64,000 bases of DNA from Allobogoriella deserti (GTDB lineage Bacteria; Actinomycetota; Actinomycetes; Actinomycetales; Actinomycetaceae): the NCBI RefSeq assembly GCF_042680605.1, contig NZ_JBHUEE010000007.1, forward strand, positions 204,574-268,573. Direction: 5' to 3'. The notes under the pieces are model-generated. The model did not search any database. It worked only from the letters and a program-made list of their open reading frames with translations, and was not told where the DNA came from. The position numbers and the translations under genes are program-made. Positions 31,676 through 39,368 of the stretch are shown here, in pieces; the stretch's first letter is position 1, and the number at the start of each line of letters is the position of its first letter.

Positions 31676-32509
31676 ATGACGGTTGAACTGGGTCGATACG
31701 GCATCTGGATCCCGGCCGGCGACGCGACGGCGGAGCTGGCCCGCGAGGCCGAGCGTCTCGGCTACGGCACGATCTGGCTCGGCGGCTCCCCCACCGACCT
31801 GAGCATCGCCGACGCCATCCTGGACGTCACCGAGCGCCTCAGCGTCGCGACGGGCATCGTGAACATGTGGGCGACGCCGGCGGAGGACGCCGCGACGGCC
31901 TTCCACCGGATCGAGGAGCGGCATCCGGGCCGGTTCCTCCTCGGCGTCGGGATCGGACATCCCGAGGCGACGGCGGAGTACCGCAGCCCGTACGCGACCA
32001 TGGTCGACTACCTGGACCAGCTCGACGCCGCCGAGGTGCCGGTCGCCTCCCGCGCGCTCGCGGCGCTCGGGCCGAAGGCGCTGACGCTGGCGGCGGAACG
32101 GACCGCCGGGGCGCACCCGTATCTGGTCACGCTCGAGCACACCCGAATCGCCCGCGAGCGCATGGGTGCCGAGGCGCTGCTCGCTCCTGAGCACAAGGTC
32201 GTGCTGGACGCGGACCCGGCTGCCGCGCGCGAGACCGGCCGTCCCGGCGTCGCCAAACCGTACCTGCGCCTGCGCAACTACCGGGCGAACCTCGCACGCC
32301 TCGGCTTCACCGAGGAGGACATGGCCGACGGCGGAAGTGACCGGCTCATCGATGCGCTCGTCGCCCACGGCGACGCCGATGCCGTCGCGGCGGGTCTGAC
32401 CGCGCACCTGGACGCCGGTGCCGACCACGTCAACGCGCAGGTCCTGCCGCGCGGGAGCGACCCGGTCCCGGCGCTGCGGCAGATCTCCGAGGCGCTCGAC
32501 CTCGCCTGA
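31676..32509 (+). CDS. LLM-class F420-dependent oxidoreductase
   Basis: 277 residues. LGRYGIWIPAGDATAELAREA, YGTIWLGGSPTDLSIADAIL, VATGIVNMWATPAEDAA and RFLLGVGIGHPE form the luciferase-like TIM barrel typical of actinobacterial F420-linked LLM enzymes. It is short compared with bacterial luciferase (about 340 residues) but normal for this subclass. Substrate unknown. It lies 240 bases from the divergent aldo/keto reductase, so the two reductases may share regulation. Confidence 0.88.
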   Translation: MTVELGRYGIWIPAGDATAELAREAERLGYGTIWLGGSPTDLSIADAILDVTERLSVATGIVNMWATPAEDAATAFHRIEERHPGRFLLGVGIGHPEATAEYRSPYATMVDYLDQLDAAEVPVASRALAALGPKALTLAAERTAGAHPYLVTLEHTRIARERMGAEALLAPEHKVVLDADPAAARETGRPGVAKPYLRLRNYRANLARLGFTEEDMADGGSDRLIDALVAHGDADAVAAGLTAHLDAGADHVNAQVLPRGSDPVPALRQISEALDLA

Positions 32510-32539
32510 CCAGGGCTGACGCCGGCCGGCGGCGCCCGC

Positions 32540-32594
32540 ACACCAATGACCACCCGTACACCAATGACCAGTCGGCACAGATATGACAACTCGC
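32540..32594. repeat. 19-bp unit array, cluster B (degenerate)
   Basis: Three units at 18-19 base spacing share TGAC (32547, 32565 and 32584); the best, TGACCAGTCGGCACAGATA, matches the units of cluster C. It lies between the convergent 3' ends of the LLM and sugar-binding-protein genes. Confidence 0.7.
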
Positions 32595-32618
32595 CGGGGG
32601 TGGGGCGGACGCCGCCGG

Positions 32619-33959
32619 TCAGTCCTCGGCGAACAGCCGATTGATGCGCTCGTTCGCGCGAGTCAGGGCCGAGACGTCCTGGCGGCCGATGAAGATCGAC
32701 TCCATCACGGGCGTCATGATCGCCTCGACCTGTGAGCCGTGGCTGGCCAGTGGGTAGAGCGCGGTGTGTCCGTGTTCCACGGCCTCGGTGAACGGCGAGA
32801 TGTCGATGCCGCGTTGGGCGAAGGCCTCCTCCGCCGCCGCGGTGCCCGCGGGACGGGCGGGAAGGACCACCCCGAACGAACCGACGATCTCCTGGCACTC
32901 GTCCGAGCCGAGGAAGGCCACCCACCGTCCCGCCAGCTCCGGCGTGTCCGTCTGGGCGTTGATGGAGTCCGCGAGGCCGTTGAACATCGAGACCGGGTGG
33001 CCGACCGGTCCGGAGGGCGTGCGGGCGATGCCCACGTCGATGCCCTCGAGCGAGGTGTGCGTGCCGATCATCCATGACCCGTCCGCCAGCACCGCTGCCT
33101 GACCGGATCCGAACTGCTGCGCGGTGTCCGGCGCGGAACCGATCACCTCGTACGGCGGCATGTACCCCTTCTCAGCGAGCCCGAAGTACCACGCCAGGGT
33201 GCCCTGGATCTCCGGCTCGTCGAACTGGTACTCGGTCGCCCACAGCTCCTCGTCCGTGTGGTGCCAGCCGGTGGAGAACGCGTACTGCGACCACTCCGTC
33301 TGCCCCTGATAGCTGCCGGCACCGTTCGAACCGAGGCCGTACTGAACCACGTTCTGCGGGTCGAAGCCCTCCTCGTCCCCGCGCACGCCGTTCGCGTCCA
33401 CCGTCAGGCGGGCCAGCACGTCCTCGAACGTGCCTCCGTCCTGGGGGTTCCACGTGAGATTCTGCATGTCGGCCTCGGTCAGGCCGGCCTCGGCAAGCAG
33501 GTCCTTGTTGTAGAACAGCGCGACCGTGTCGAAGTCCTTGGGCACGCCGTAGCGTCCGCCGTCCGGCCCGATCCACATGTCCGCGAGTCCCTCGTAGTAG
33601 TCGTCCGGGTCGACGTCGTCGGTCGCCTCCAGCGTCTCCAGATCCAGCAGCGCACCCCGGGTCACGTACTCCGGGTACCGCGCGACGTGGTCGGTGAACA
33701 CGTCCGGACCGGCGCCGGCCACCAGGGCCGCGGTGAGCTTCTGCCAGTAGTCGTCCCACCCGTACTGGCTGATCCGGATCTCGGTGCCGGTCTGTTCCTC
33801 GAACGCGTCGGCACACGCCTGGTACGCGGGAAGCTGGTTGGCGTCCCACAGCCAGTAGTCGACGACGTCGGACTCGACCCCTTGCACGGCGCTGCAGCCG
33901 GTCACGGCGACCGTGACGCCGGCCAACCCGGCGGCGAGGCGCTTCCTCGAACTCGTCAT
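32619..33959 (-). CDS. ABC sugar transporter, extracellular substrate-binding lipoprotein
   Basis: 446 residues from ATG 33959. The N-terminus (MTSSRKRLAAGLAGVTVAVTGCSA) is a lipoprotein signal with the lipid-anchored Cys near residue 23. The mature part is a cluster-B/type-1 sugar-binding protein: VVDYWLWDANQ, FEEQTGTEIRISQYGWDDYWQKL, ALVAGAGPDVFTDH, YGVPKDFDTVALFYNKDLL and AAVLADGSWMIGT. It is the last gene of a four-gene minus-strand operon after the GH36 galactosidase and two permeases, so it likely binds alpha-galactosides such as melibiose or raffinose. Confidence 0.93.
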   Translation of the reverse strand: MTSSRKRLAAGLAGVTVAVTGCSAVQGVESDVVDYWLWDANQLPAYQACADAFEEQTGTEIRISQYGWDDYWQKLTAALVAGAGPDVFTDHVARYPEYVTRGALLDLETLEATDDVDPDDYYEGLADMWIGPDGGRYGVPKDFDTVALFYNKDLLAEAGLTEADMQNLTWNPQDGGTFEDVLARLTVDANGVRGDEEGFDPQNVVQYGLGSNGAGSYQGQTEWSQYAFSTGWHHTDEELWATEYQFDEPEIQGTLAWYFGLAEKGYMPPYEVIGSAPDTAQQFGSGQAAVLADGSWMIGTHTSLEGIDVGIARTPSGPVGHPVSMFNGLADSINAQTDTPELAGRWVAFLGSDECQEIVGSFGVVLPARPAGTAAAEEAFAQRGIDISPFTEAVEHGHTALYPLASHGSQVEAIMTPVMESIFIGRQDVSALTRANERINRLFAED

Positions 33960-33966
33960 GACACCC

Positions 33967-34917
33967 TCACTTGATCCCGGTGAAGCCGATCGAGTTGACG
34001 ATGCGGCGCGCGAAGACGACGAACAGCAGCAGCATCGGCGTCGCGGCCACGATGGTGGCCGCCATGAGGCCGGCCCAGTCCGGCCCGGTCTGCGGCGACT
34101 GGGCGGTGAACGTCCCCAGGGCGACGTTGAGCACACGGGAGGAGTCCGAGTAGGAGACCATCAGCGGCCACAGGTAGTCGTTCCAGGAGTTGATGTAGGT
34201 CAGGATCGAGATGGTGGCGATCGGGCCGGTGTTCATCGGCAGGATCACGGTGAAGAAGACCCGAGCCTTGCTCGCGCCGTCGAGTAGGGCCGCCTCCTCG
34301 ATCTCTGTGGGGACGGTGAGGAAGAACTGCCGCAGGAAAAAGATCGCGAACGGCGTCATGAACAGGTTCGGCAGCATGATCCCGAGCAGGCTGTCCACCA
34401 GGCCGAGGTCCTTGATGAGCAGGAAGTTCGGCAACAGGGTGAAGATCACCGGCACCATGAGCGAGAGCAGGAAGATCGAGAACACCAGGTCGCGGCCCTT
34501 CCAGCGCAGCCGCGAGAAGGCGTAGGCCGCCATAGCCGAGCAGGTCACCTGGCACACCGTCACCGCGGTGGCCACGATGACCGAGTTGCGCAGGTAGAGC
34601 CAGAAGTCCAGCTGCGCGCCCGAGCCGCCCTGGGCGATGGCCTCCTCGGTGGACTGCAGGCCGAAGACCCGCTCGAACCCGCCCCAGCTGAAGCCGACCG
34701 GCAACGGTGAGGTGGGGTCGGTGTACAGCGCGCCGTTGGAGGAGAACGCGGTACGGAACATCCACAGGAACGGGAACAGCGTGACGGCGACGATCACCAG
34801 CAGCGCCAGCCAGGCGACGACGCGGCCGGGCGTGAGGCGCCGTCGTCGGCGGGCCGGGCCGGGTGGCGTCGCGGTCGGAGCTGGAGCGGACGGGGTGAGG
34901 GTGGCAGGCATCGACAT
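33967..34917 (-). CDS. ABC sugar transporter permease (MalG-type)
   Basis: 316 residues. After a basic, Pro-rich N-terminus come six hydrophobic segments and the EAA loop PTEIEEAALLDGASKARVFFTVILPM near residues 205-230, which docks the ATPase. The initial span (VVAWLALLVIVAVTLFPFLWMF) and the ending RRIVNSIGFTGIK are typical of MalG. Start ATG 34917 follows GAGGT; a second ATG two codons on is also possible. No ATP-binding subunit is encoded in the window, so a shared MsiK-type ATPase elsewhere in the genome probably powers it. Confidence 0.93.
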   Translation of the reverse strand: MSMPATLTPSAPAPTATPPGPARRRRRLTPGRVVAWLALLVIVAVTLFPFLWMFRTAFSSNGALYTDPTSPLPVGFSWGGFERVFGLQSTEEAIAQGGSGAQLDFWLYLRNSVIVATAVTVCQVTCSAMAAYAFSRLRWKGRDLVFSIFLLSLMVPVIFTLLPNFLLIKDLGLVDSLLGIMLPNLFMTPFAIFFLRQFFLTVPTEIEEAALLDGASKARVFFTVILPMNTGPIATISILTYINSWNDYLWPLMVSYSDSSRVLNVALGTFTAQSPQTGPDWAGLMAATIVAATPMLLLFVVFARRIVNSIGFTGIK

Positions 34918-34925
34918 GGGGGACC

Positions 34926-35858
34926 TCAGTTCAGGTCGGTCTGGCCGGCACGGGTGACGCGGTACTGGACCGCGGTGACCACGAGAAGGATGACGAGCAT
35001 CGCGACGCTCAACGCCGAGGCATAGCCGAAGTCGAACTGGGCGAAGGCGTTCTCGTAGATGTAGAGCTGCAGCACACGGCTCGCGTCGACCGGGCCGCCG
35101 TTCGTGGTGACCGAGACGGTGTCGAAGACCTGGAAGGAGCCGATGATCGAGACGATGAGCACCATGCCGAGCATCGGCCGCAGCACCGGCATCGTGATCG
35201 ACCGGAACATCCGCCACTCCGAGGCGCCGTCGATCCGTGCCGCCTCGTAGAGCACCGGCGGGATGGTCTGCAGGCCCGCGAACAGCAGCAGCGCGGTGTA
35301 GCCCATGTGGCGCCAGACGTTGATGAGCGCGATCGTCGGGATCGCCCACTCCTCGGAGGTGAGGAAGGGGATCCGCCCGACGCCGATCCACTCCAGCACC
35401 TGGGTACCGATCCCGAGCTGGAAGTCCAGGATCCACAGGAAGAGGATCGCGGCGACGACGTTGGAGACCAGGTAGGGGGCGAGGACGATCGAGCGCCAGA
35501 ACGTCGACGTCGCCAGGCGCTGCATGAGGACGGCGATGCCGAGCCCGATCACGGTCTGCACCCCGATGTTGATGACGACGTACAGCAGGGTCACCCGCAC
35601 CGCGTTCCAGAACACGGGGTCGGCGACCATGCGCTCGTAGTTCGCCAGCCCTACGAAGCTCGCTTCGGAGAGGAGGTCCCACTCCTGGAAGCTGAGCCAG
35701 ACCCCGCGCACCAGCGGCACGAGGTAGAAGGCGATCAGCCCGACGCTCGCCGCGGCGATGAAGACCAGGGCGAGCCGGGTGTCGTCGCGTTTCTTGCGCC
35801 GTCGGGTCGGGCCCGGGGGTGCGGCGGCGGGTACGGCGGTCTCCGGCGTCGTTGCCAT
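34926..35858 (-). CDS. ABC sugar transporter permease (MalF-type)
   Basis: 310 residues with a short basic N-terminus (RRRKKRDD), then six membrane segments beginning LALVFIAAASVGLIAFYLVP. The EAA loop is PPVLYEAARIDGASEWRMFRSITMP near residues 205-230. FQVFDTVSVTTNGGPVDAS is the conserved late segment of MalF-type subunits. Start ATG 35858 has AGGAGAG upstream. Eight bases separate its stop from the MalG-type start, and 14 bases separate it from the GH36 stop, so all four genes form one transcript. Confidence 0.93.
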   Translation of the reverse strand: MATTPETAVPAAAPPGPTRRRKKRDDTRLALVFIAAASVGLIAFYLVPLVRGVWLSFQEWDLLSEASFVGLANYERMVADPVFWNAVRVTLLYVVINIGVQTVIGLGIAVLMQRLATSTFWRSIVLAPYLVSNVVAAILFLWILDFQLGIGTQVLEWIGVGRIPFLTSEEWAIPTIALINVWRHMGYTALLLFAGLQTIPPVLYEAARIDGASEWRMFRSITMPVLRPMLGMVLIVSIIGSFQVFDTVSVTTNGGPVDASRVLQLYIYENAFAQFDFGYASALSVAMLVILLVVTAVQYRVTRAGQTDLN

Positions 35859-35872
35859 CGACGTCTCTCCTG

Positions 35873-38020
35873 TCAGGTGGTGGTCACGTGCAGGACGACT
35901 TGCTGCTCGGGGCTCACGTTGGGCATCTGCAGGCCGACCGCCCCCAGGGCCCGGCCGGTGAGGGTGAGACCGTCGTCCCACCAGGCGGTGGAGGAGCCAC
36001 GACGGGCGCGGCCGGCGGTGTCGGTCAGGAGCTGGGTGACGCGGTAGCGCCGGTCGGGCTCGAGCCCGGGAAGGCGGACCTGTCCCGGTGTGGTGTGGCG
36101 CGAGCTGTGCACGGAGGCGAAGGCATAGATCGCCTCTCGGTGGTCCTTGGCCACCACGCCGTGCAGCCAGAAGGCGTCGTCGGGATGGTCGCCGTGGACC
36201 ACGGTGCCGGTGTGCAGCAGGTCGCGATGTTCCTGGTGGGCGGCGATCCACTCCCCGAGCCGTGCCAGCTCGTCCTCGGACGCGCCGGTCAGGTCCCACT
36301 CGATCCCCATGTGGGAGAAGAACGCGGTGCCCGCCCGGAAGTCGATCGTCGTCGTGCGACCGGTCTGGTGCGAGATCGGGGAGGCGACGTGCGAGCCGAT
36401 CATCTCCGGCGGCAGCAGCAGCGAGGTGCCGGCTTCGATGCGCTGCCGCTCCAGCGGGTCGGTGACGTCCGACGCCCAGATACGCACGCAGCGGTCGAGG
36501 ATGCCGAGATCGATCCGTCCGCCGCCGCTGCTGCACGACTCGATCTCCAGGCCCGGCTGGGCGGCGATGAGCTCGTCCATCAGCCGGTAGGCCGCGAGCG
36601 TCTGCTCGTGGATGCTGGCCTGCCCGGTGGACTGCGTGCCGGCCTCGATGAGGTCGCGGTTGAAGTCCCACTTGAGGTACTCGATGCGGTACGTGCGCAG
36701 GATCGCGAGCATCTGGTCACGGACGTGGGCGTAGGCCTCGGGGATCGTCAGGTTGAGCACCTGCTGATGTCGGGCCTCCGGCGGCCACCGGTCCGGGCGG
36801 GCGGCGAGGATCCACTCCGGGTGCGCCCGGGCCAGATCGGAGTCGGGGTTGACCATCTCCGGCTCGAACCAGAGACCGAACTCCATGCCGAGGTCGTGGA
36901 CGTGGTCGATGATCGGGCCCAGCCCGTCCGGCCAGACGTCCGGAGAGACCACCCAGTCCCCCAGCCCCGAGCTGTCGTCGCGGCGGGAGCCGAACCACCC
37001 GTCGTCGAGGACATAACGCTCGACGCCGAGCGAGGCGGCGATGTCCGCGAGCCGCTTCAGGGTCGCCAGGTCGTGGTCGAAGTAGACGGCCTCCCAGACG
37101 TTGAGCTGGACCGGCCGGGCGGTGCGCGGATGCTGTGGCCGGGCCCGCAGGTAGTCGTGGACACGGGCGGCGGACTCATCGAGCCCGTCCCCGTGGCTGT
37201 AGTAGATCCACGGCCCCTGGTACGTCTCGGACGCGCCGAGCCGGATCTCACCCGCGAGCAGCAGCTCACCGCCGGCCAGCATCCCGACCGCGTGGTTCAT
37301 GCGTTCGGCGTAGGTGCGGGTGTTGCCGGACCAACCCACGTGCATCGCGCGCAGCTCGCCGCTGCGCCAGGAGAAGCCGTGCCGCCCGGCGGCCATGACG
37401 ACGGCGGCGTCGAGTTCCCGGGCACGGCGCGACTCTCGCAGGTGGGTGCCGTGGGTGAAGGCGTGGCGCTGCTGGATGCGCTCGTGCCCCCACCAGCCGG
37501 TCAGGTCGAGGATCTCGTCGGCCTCGAGCGGGACGGGCAGGTTGAGATCGAGGCTGTGCAGGTCGAAGATCCCGGGGCCGGTGTTGGTCACCGCGGCACG
37601 CATCCGCACGAGACCGGAGACGAGCATCTGAACCTCGAGACCGAGCTCGAGGGCGGCGTCGCGGTCGGCCGCGGTGATGGTGAGGGTCTCAGCGACAGCC
37701 GCCTCCGTGGACGCGTTCCGCCGGATCCCGGTGACGGTGAACGCCGTGCTGAAGTCCGCCCCGGCCCGGTGCCCGGTCAGGCCCGGGGTGCCCATCCATC
37801 CCGCGGACTGCTCGGCGAGGAGCGCCAACGGCACCGGCCTGTCCGGCCCGGCCGCTCGCGGACCCTGCGCGGCGGCCAGGCGCAGGTGTGCGAGGTCTTC
37901 GGCTCCGAGCTCACCGAGGTCGGGTCCCCAGTGCAGCACACGGGGCAGCCGGTCACCCTCGCAGTCGAGGACCAGCGAGATCCCGCCTGCGCGGAGATGA
38001 TGGGCGGACGACTCCGTCAC
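35873..38020 (-). CDS. GH36 alpha-galactosidase, cytoplasmic
   Basis: 715 residues from GTG 38020, with GGAGT upstream. Domain order: N-terminal beta-sandwich (1-~290), catalytic barrel, C-terminal beta domain. VERYVLDDGWFGSRRDDSSGLGDW, FGLWFEPEMVNPDSDL, EYLKWDFNRD (nucleophile Asp near 451), SCSSGGGRIDLGIL and RIWASDVTDPLERQ (acid/base Asp near 517) are the classical GH36 sites. It would release alpha-1,6-galactose from melibiose/raffinose-type sugars after import. First gene of the operon, directly beside the palindromic ROK operator. Confidence 0.95.
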   Translation of the reverse strand: MTESSAHHLRAGGISLVLDCEGDRLPRVLHWGPDLGELGAEDLAHLRLAAAQGPRAAGPDRPVPLALLAEQSAGWMGTPGLTGHRAGADFSTAFTVTGIRRNASTEAAVAETLTITAADRDAALELGLEVQMLVSGLVRMRAAVTNTGPGIFDLHSLDLNLPVPLEADEILDLTGWWGHERIQQRHAFTHGTHLRESRRARELDAAVVMAAGRHGFSWRSGELRAMHVGWSGNTRTYAERMNHAVGMLAGGELLLAGEIRLGASETYQGPWIYYSHGDGLDESAARVHDYLRARPQHPRTARPVQLNVWEAVYFDHDLATLKRLADIAASLGVERYVLDDGWFGSRRDDSSGLGDWVVSPDVWPDGLGPIIDHVHDLGMEFGLWFEPEMVNPDSDLARAHPEWILAARPDRWPPEARHQQVLNLTIPEAYAHVRDQMLAILRTYRIEYLKWDFNRDLIEAGTQSTGQASIHEQTLAAYRLMDELIAAQPGLEIESCSSGGGRIDLGILDRCVRIWASDVTDPLERQRIEAGTSLLLPPEMIGSHVASPISHQTGRTTTIDFRAGTAFFSHMGIEWDLTGASEDELARLGEWIAAHQEHRDLLHTGTVVHGDHPDDAFWLHGVVAKDHREAIYAFASVHSSRHTTPGQVRLPGLEPDRRYRVTQLLTDTAGRARRGSSTAWWDDGLTLTGRALGAVGLQMPNVSPEQQVVLHVTTT

Positions 38021-38054
38021 CTGAGAGACTCCTTCGTCGGGAAACGCACGGCCT

Positions 38055-38073
38055 TAGTGTTGCGACAACACTA
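38055..38073. promoter_or_regulatory. Operator palindrome between GH36 and ROK genes
   Basis: TAGTGTTG-CGA-CAACACTA is a perfect 8-bp inverted repeat with a 3-base spacer; a further half-site, CAACACT, lies at 38083-38089. It sits 35 bases upstream of the GH36 start and 95 bases upstream of the divergent ROK start, the expected place for a repressor controlling the import operon and its own gene. Confidence 0.8.
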
Positions 38074-38167
38074 TGTTCCCGTCAACACTCAGGTCCGATG
38101 GCGGCACAGCGTCGACGACGTCGTGACCGACCCGACTGATACGTAACATGCAAAAGAAAGGCTCGTA

Positions 38168-39313
38168 GTGGAGGACAGGATCTCCCCCTGGATGCCGCTC
38201 GAAGGGTCCGGCCAGGCGGTCGCTCTCGAGGTCCTCCTGCACGGCCCGCTCTCCCGTGCCGAGCTGGCCCGGCGGATGGGCCTCTCGCACGCCAGCCTGT
38301 CGCGCCTGACCAAGCCGCTGGTTGCCTCCGGGCTCCTCGTCGAGGACGCCACGGCTGCCCATCGCGGCGGCATGGGCCGGCCGAAGCAGCCGCTCGACGT
38401 GGTCGAGGAGGCCCACCACTTCCTCGGGGTCAAGGTCACCGGCGACCGCGCGTACGGCGTCGTGACCACGATGCGAGCCCGCACGGTCTCCCGCTCCGTG
38501 GTCGAACTGCCCGACCACACGGTCGACGGAGTAGTTCGCGTCATCGGTGATCTCGCCGAACGGGCACGCGCCGAGGTGCCGGAGCTCGCCGGGATCGGCA
38601 TCAGCGTCGGTGGCCTCGTGCGCGACGCCGCGGTCGTCGAGCAGGCCACCTTCCTCCAGTGGACGGACGTCCCGCTCGGCGCCCAGGTCAGAGCCGCCAC
38701 CGGCCTGCCGGTGGTGGTCGAGAACGACGTCACGGCGTTGACCGAGGCGGAACGGTGGTTCGGCGCCGGCCGGCACGCCGAGACCTTCACGGTCCTCACG
38801 ATCGGCGCCGGTGTGGGCTACGGCCTCGTGGCGCACGGACGCCTGGTGACCAGCAGTGATGCAGGGCTCGGTCTGGTCGGGCACACGATGGTCGCGCCCG
38901 GTGGGCCACGGTGCGGAGCCGGGCACTCCGGTTGCGCCGGGGCGGTGCTCAGCTCGGATGCGATCGCCGGTGCCGTCGCCTCCGCCACGGGCCGCTGGAC
39001 CGGGATCGACCAGGTCCTCGAGCAGGCGGCGTCCGGCGAGGTCGCGTGCGTCCGGGCCGTCACGGATGCGGCCCGCGCGCTGGGGAGGTTGATCGGGACG
39101 GCGGCGTCGTTCTCGCACTCGCCGACGGTGGTGCTCGGAGGTGAGACCGTCGCCGTCGCGCAGCTCGCACGCGAGGCGGTCGACGCGGGTATCGCGGACG
39201 TACGTCACGACGAGGCGGAGGCGGTCCGGCTGGAGGTCCGCGGCGCCGGGTTCGACGAATGGGCCCGCGCCGCCGCGGTCGTGGCGGTCCAGGCGTTCGT
39301 CACGGGCCGGTGA
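38168..39313 (+). CDS. ROK-family transcriptional regulator
   Basis: 381 residues from GTG 38168. The winged helix-turn-helix (LLHGPLSRAELARRMGLSHASLSRLTKPLVASGLL, about 22-57) precedes a ROK sugar-binding/kinase-like domain. VENDVTALTEAERWFGAG, FTVLTIGAGVGYGLV and HTMVAPGGPRCGAGHSGC (a variant of the zinc-binding CxCG motif) mark that domain. It is probably a repressor released by a galactoside or its product. It lies between the GH36/ABC operon and the GH78 gene, close to the palindromic operator. Confidence 0.92.
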   Translation: MEDRISPWMPLEGSGQAVALEVLLHGPLSRAELARRMGLSHASLSRLTKPLVASGLLVEDATAAHRGGMGRPKQPLDVVEEAHHFLGVKVTGDRAYGVVTTMRARTVSRSVVELPDHTVDGVVRVIGDLAERARAEVPELAGIGISVGGLVRDAAVVEQATFLQWTDVPLGAQVRAATGLPVVVENDVTALTEAERWFGAGRHAETFTVLTIGAGVGYGLVAHGRLVTSSDAGLGLVGHTMVAPGGPRCGAGHSGCAGAVLSSDAIAGAVASATGRWTGIDQVLEQAASGEVACVRAVTDAARALGRLIGTAASFSHSPTVVLGGETVAVAQLAREAVDAGIADVRHDEAEAVRLEVRGAGFDEWARAAAVVAVQAFVTGR

Positions 39314-39368
39314 GCCACGCAGAGTCGACGGACCGCACCGGCAGCGGCCGTGCGTCAGACTGTCAGAC

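Noticed and set aside
35819..38146. Long plus-strand frame of 775 codons
   Set aside because: It is antisense to the well-supported GH36 gene and to part of the neighbouring permease; the composition is Val/Arg/Gly-rich as expected from GC-rich antisense frames, with no family motif.
38921..38945. ROK protein as a sugar kinase
   Set aside because: The N-terminal winged helix-turn-helix, length of 381 residues and palindromic operator make it a regulator; the zinc motif is also altered.
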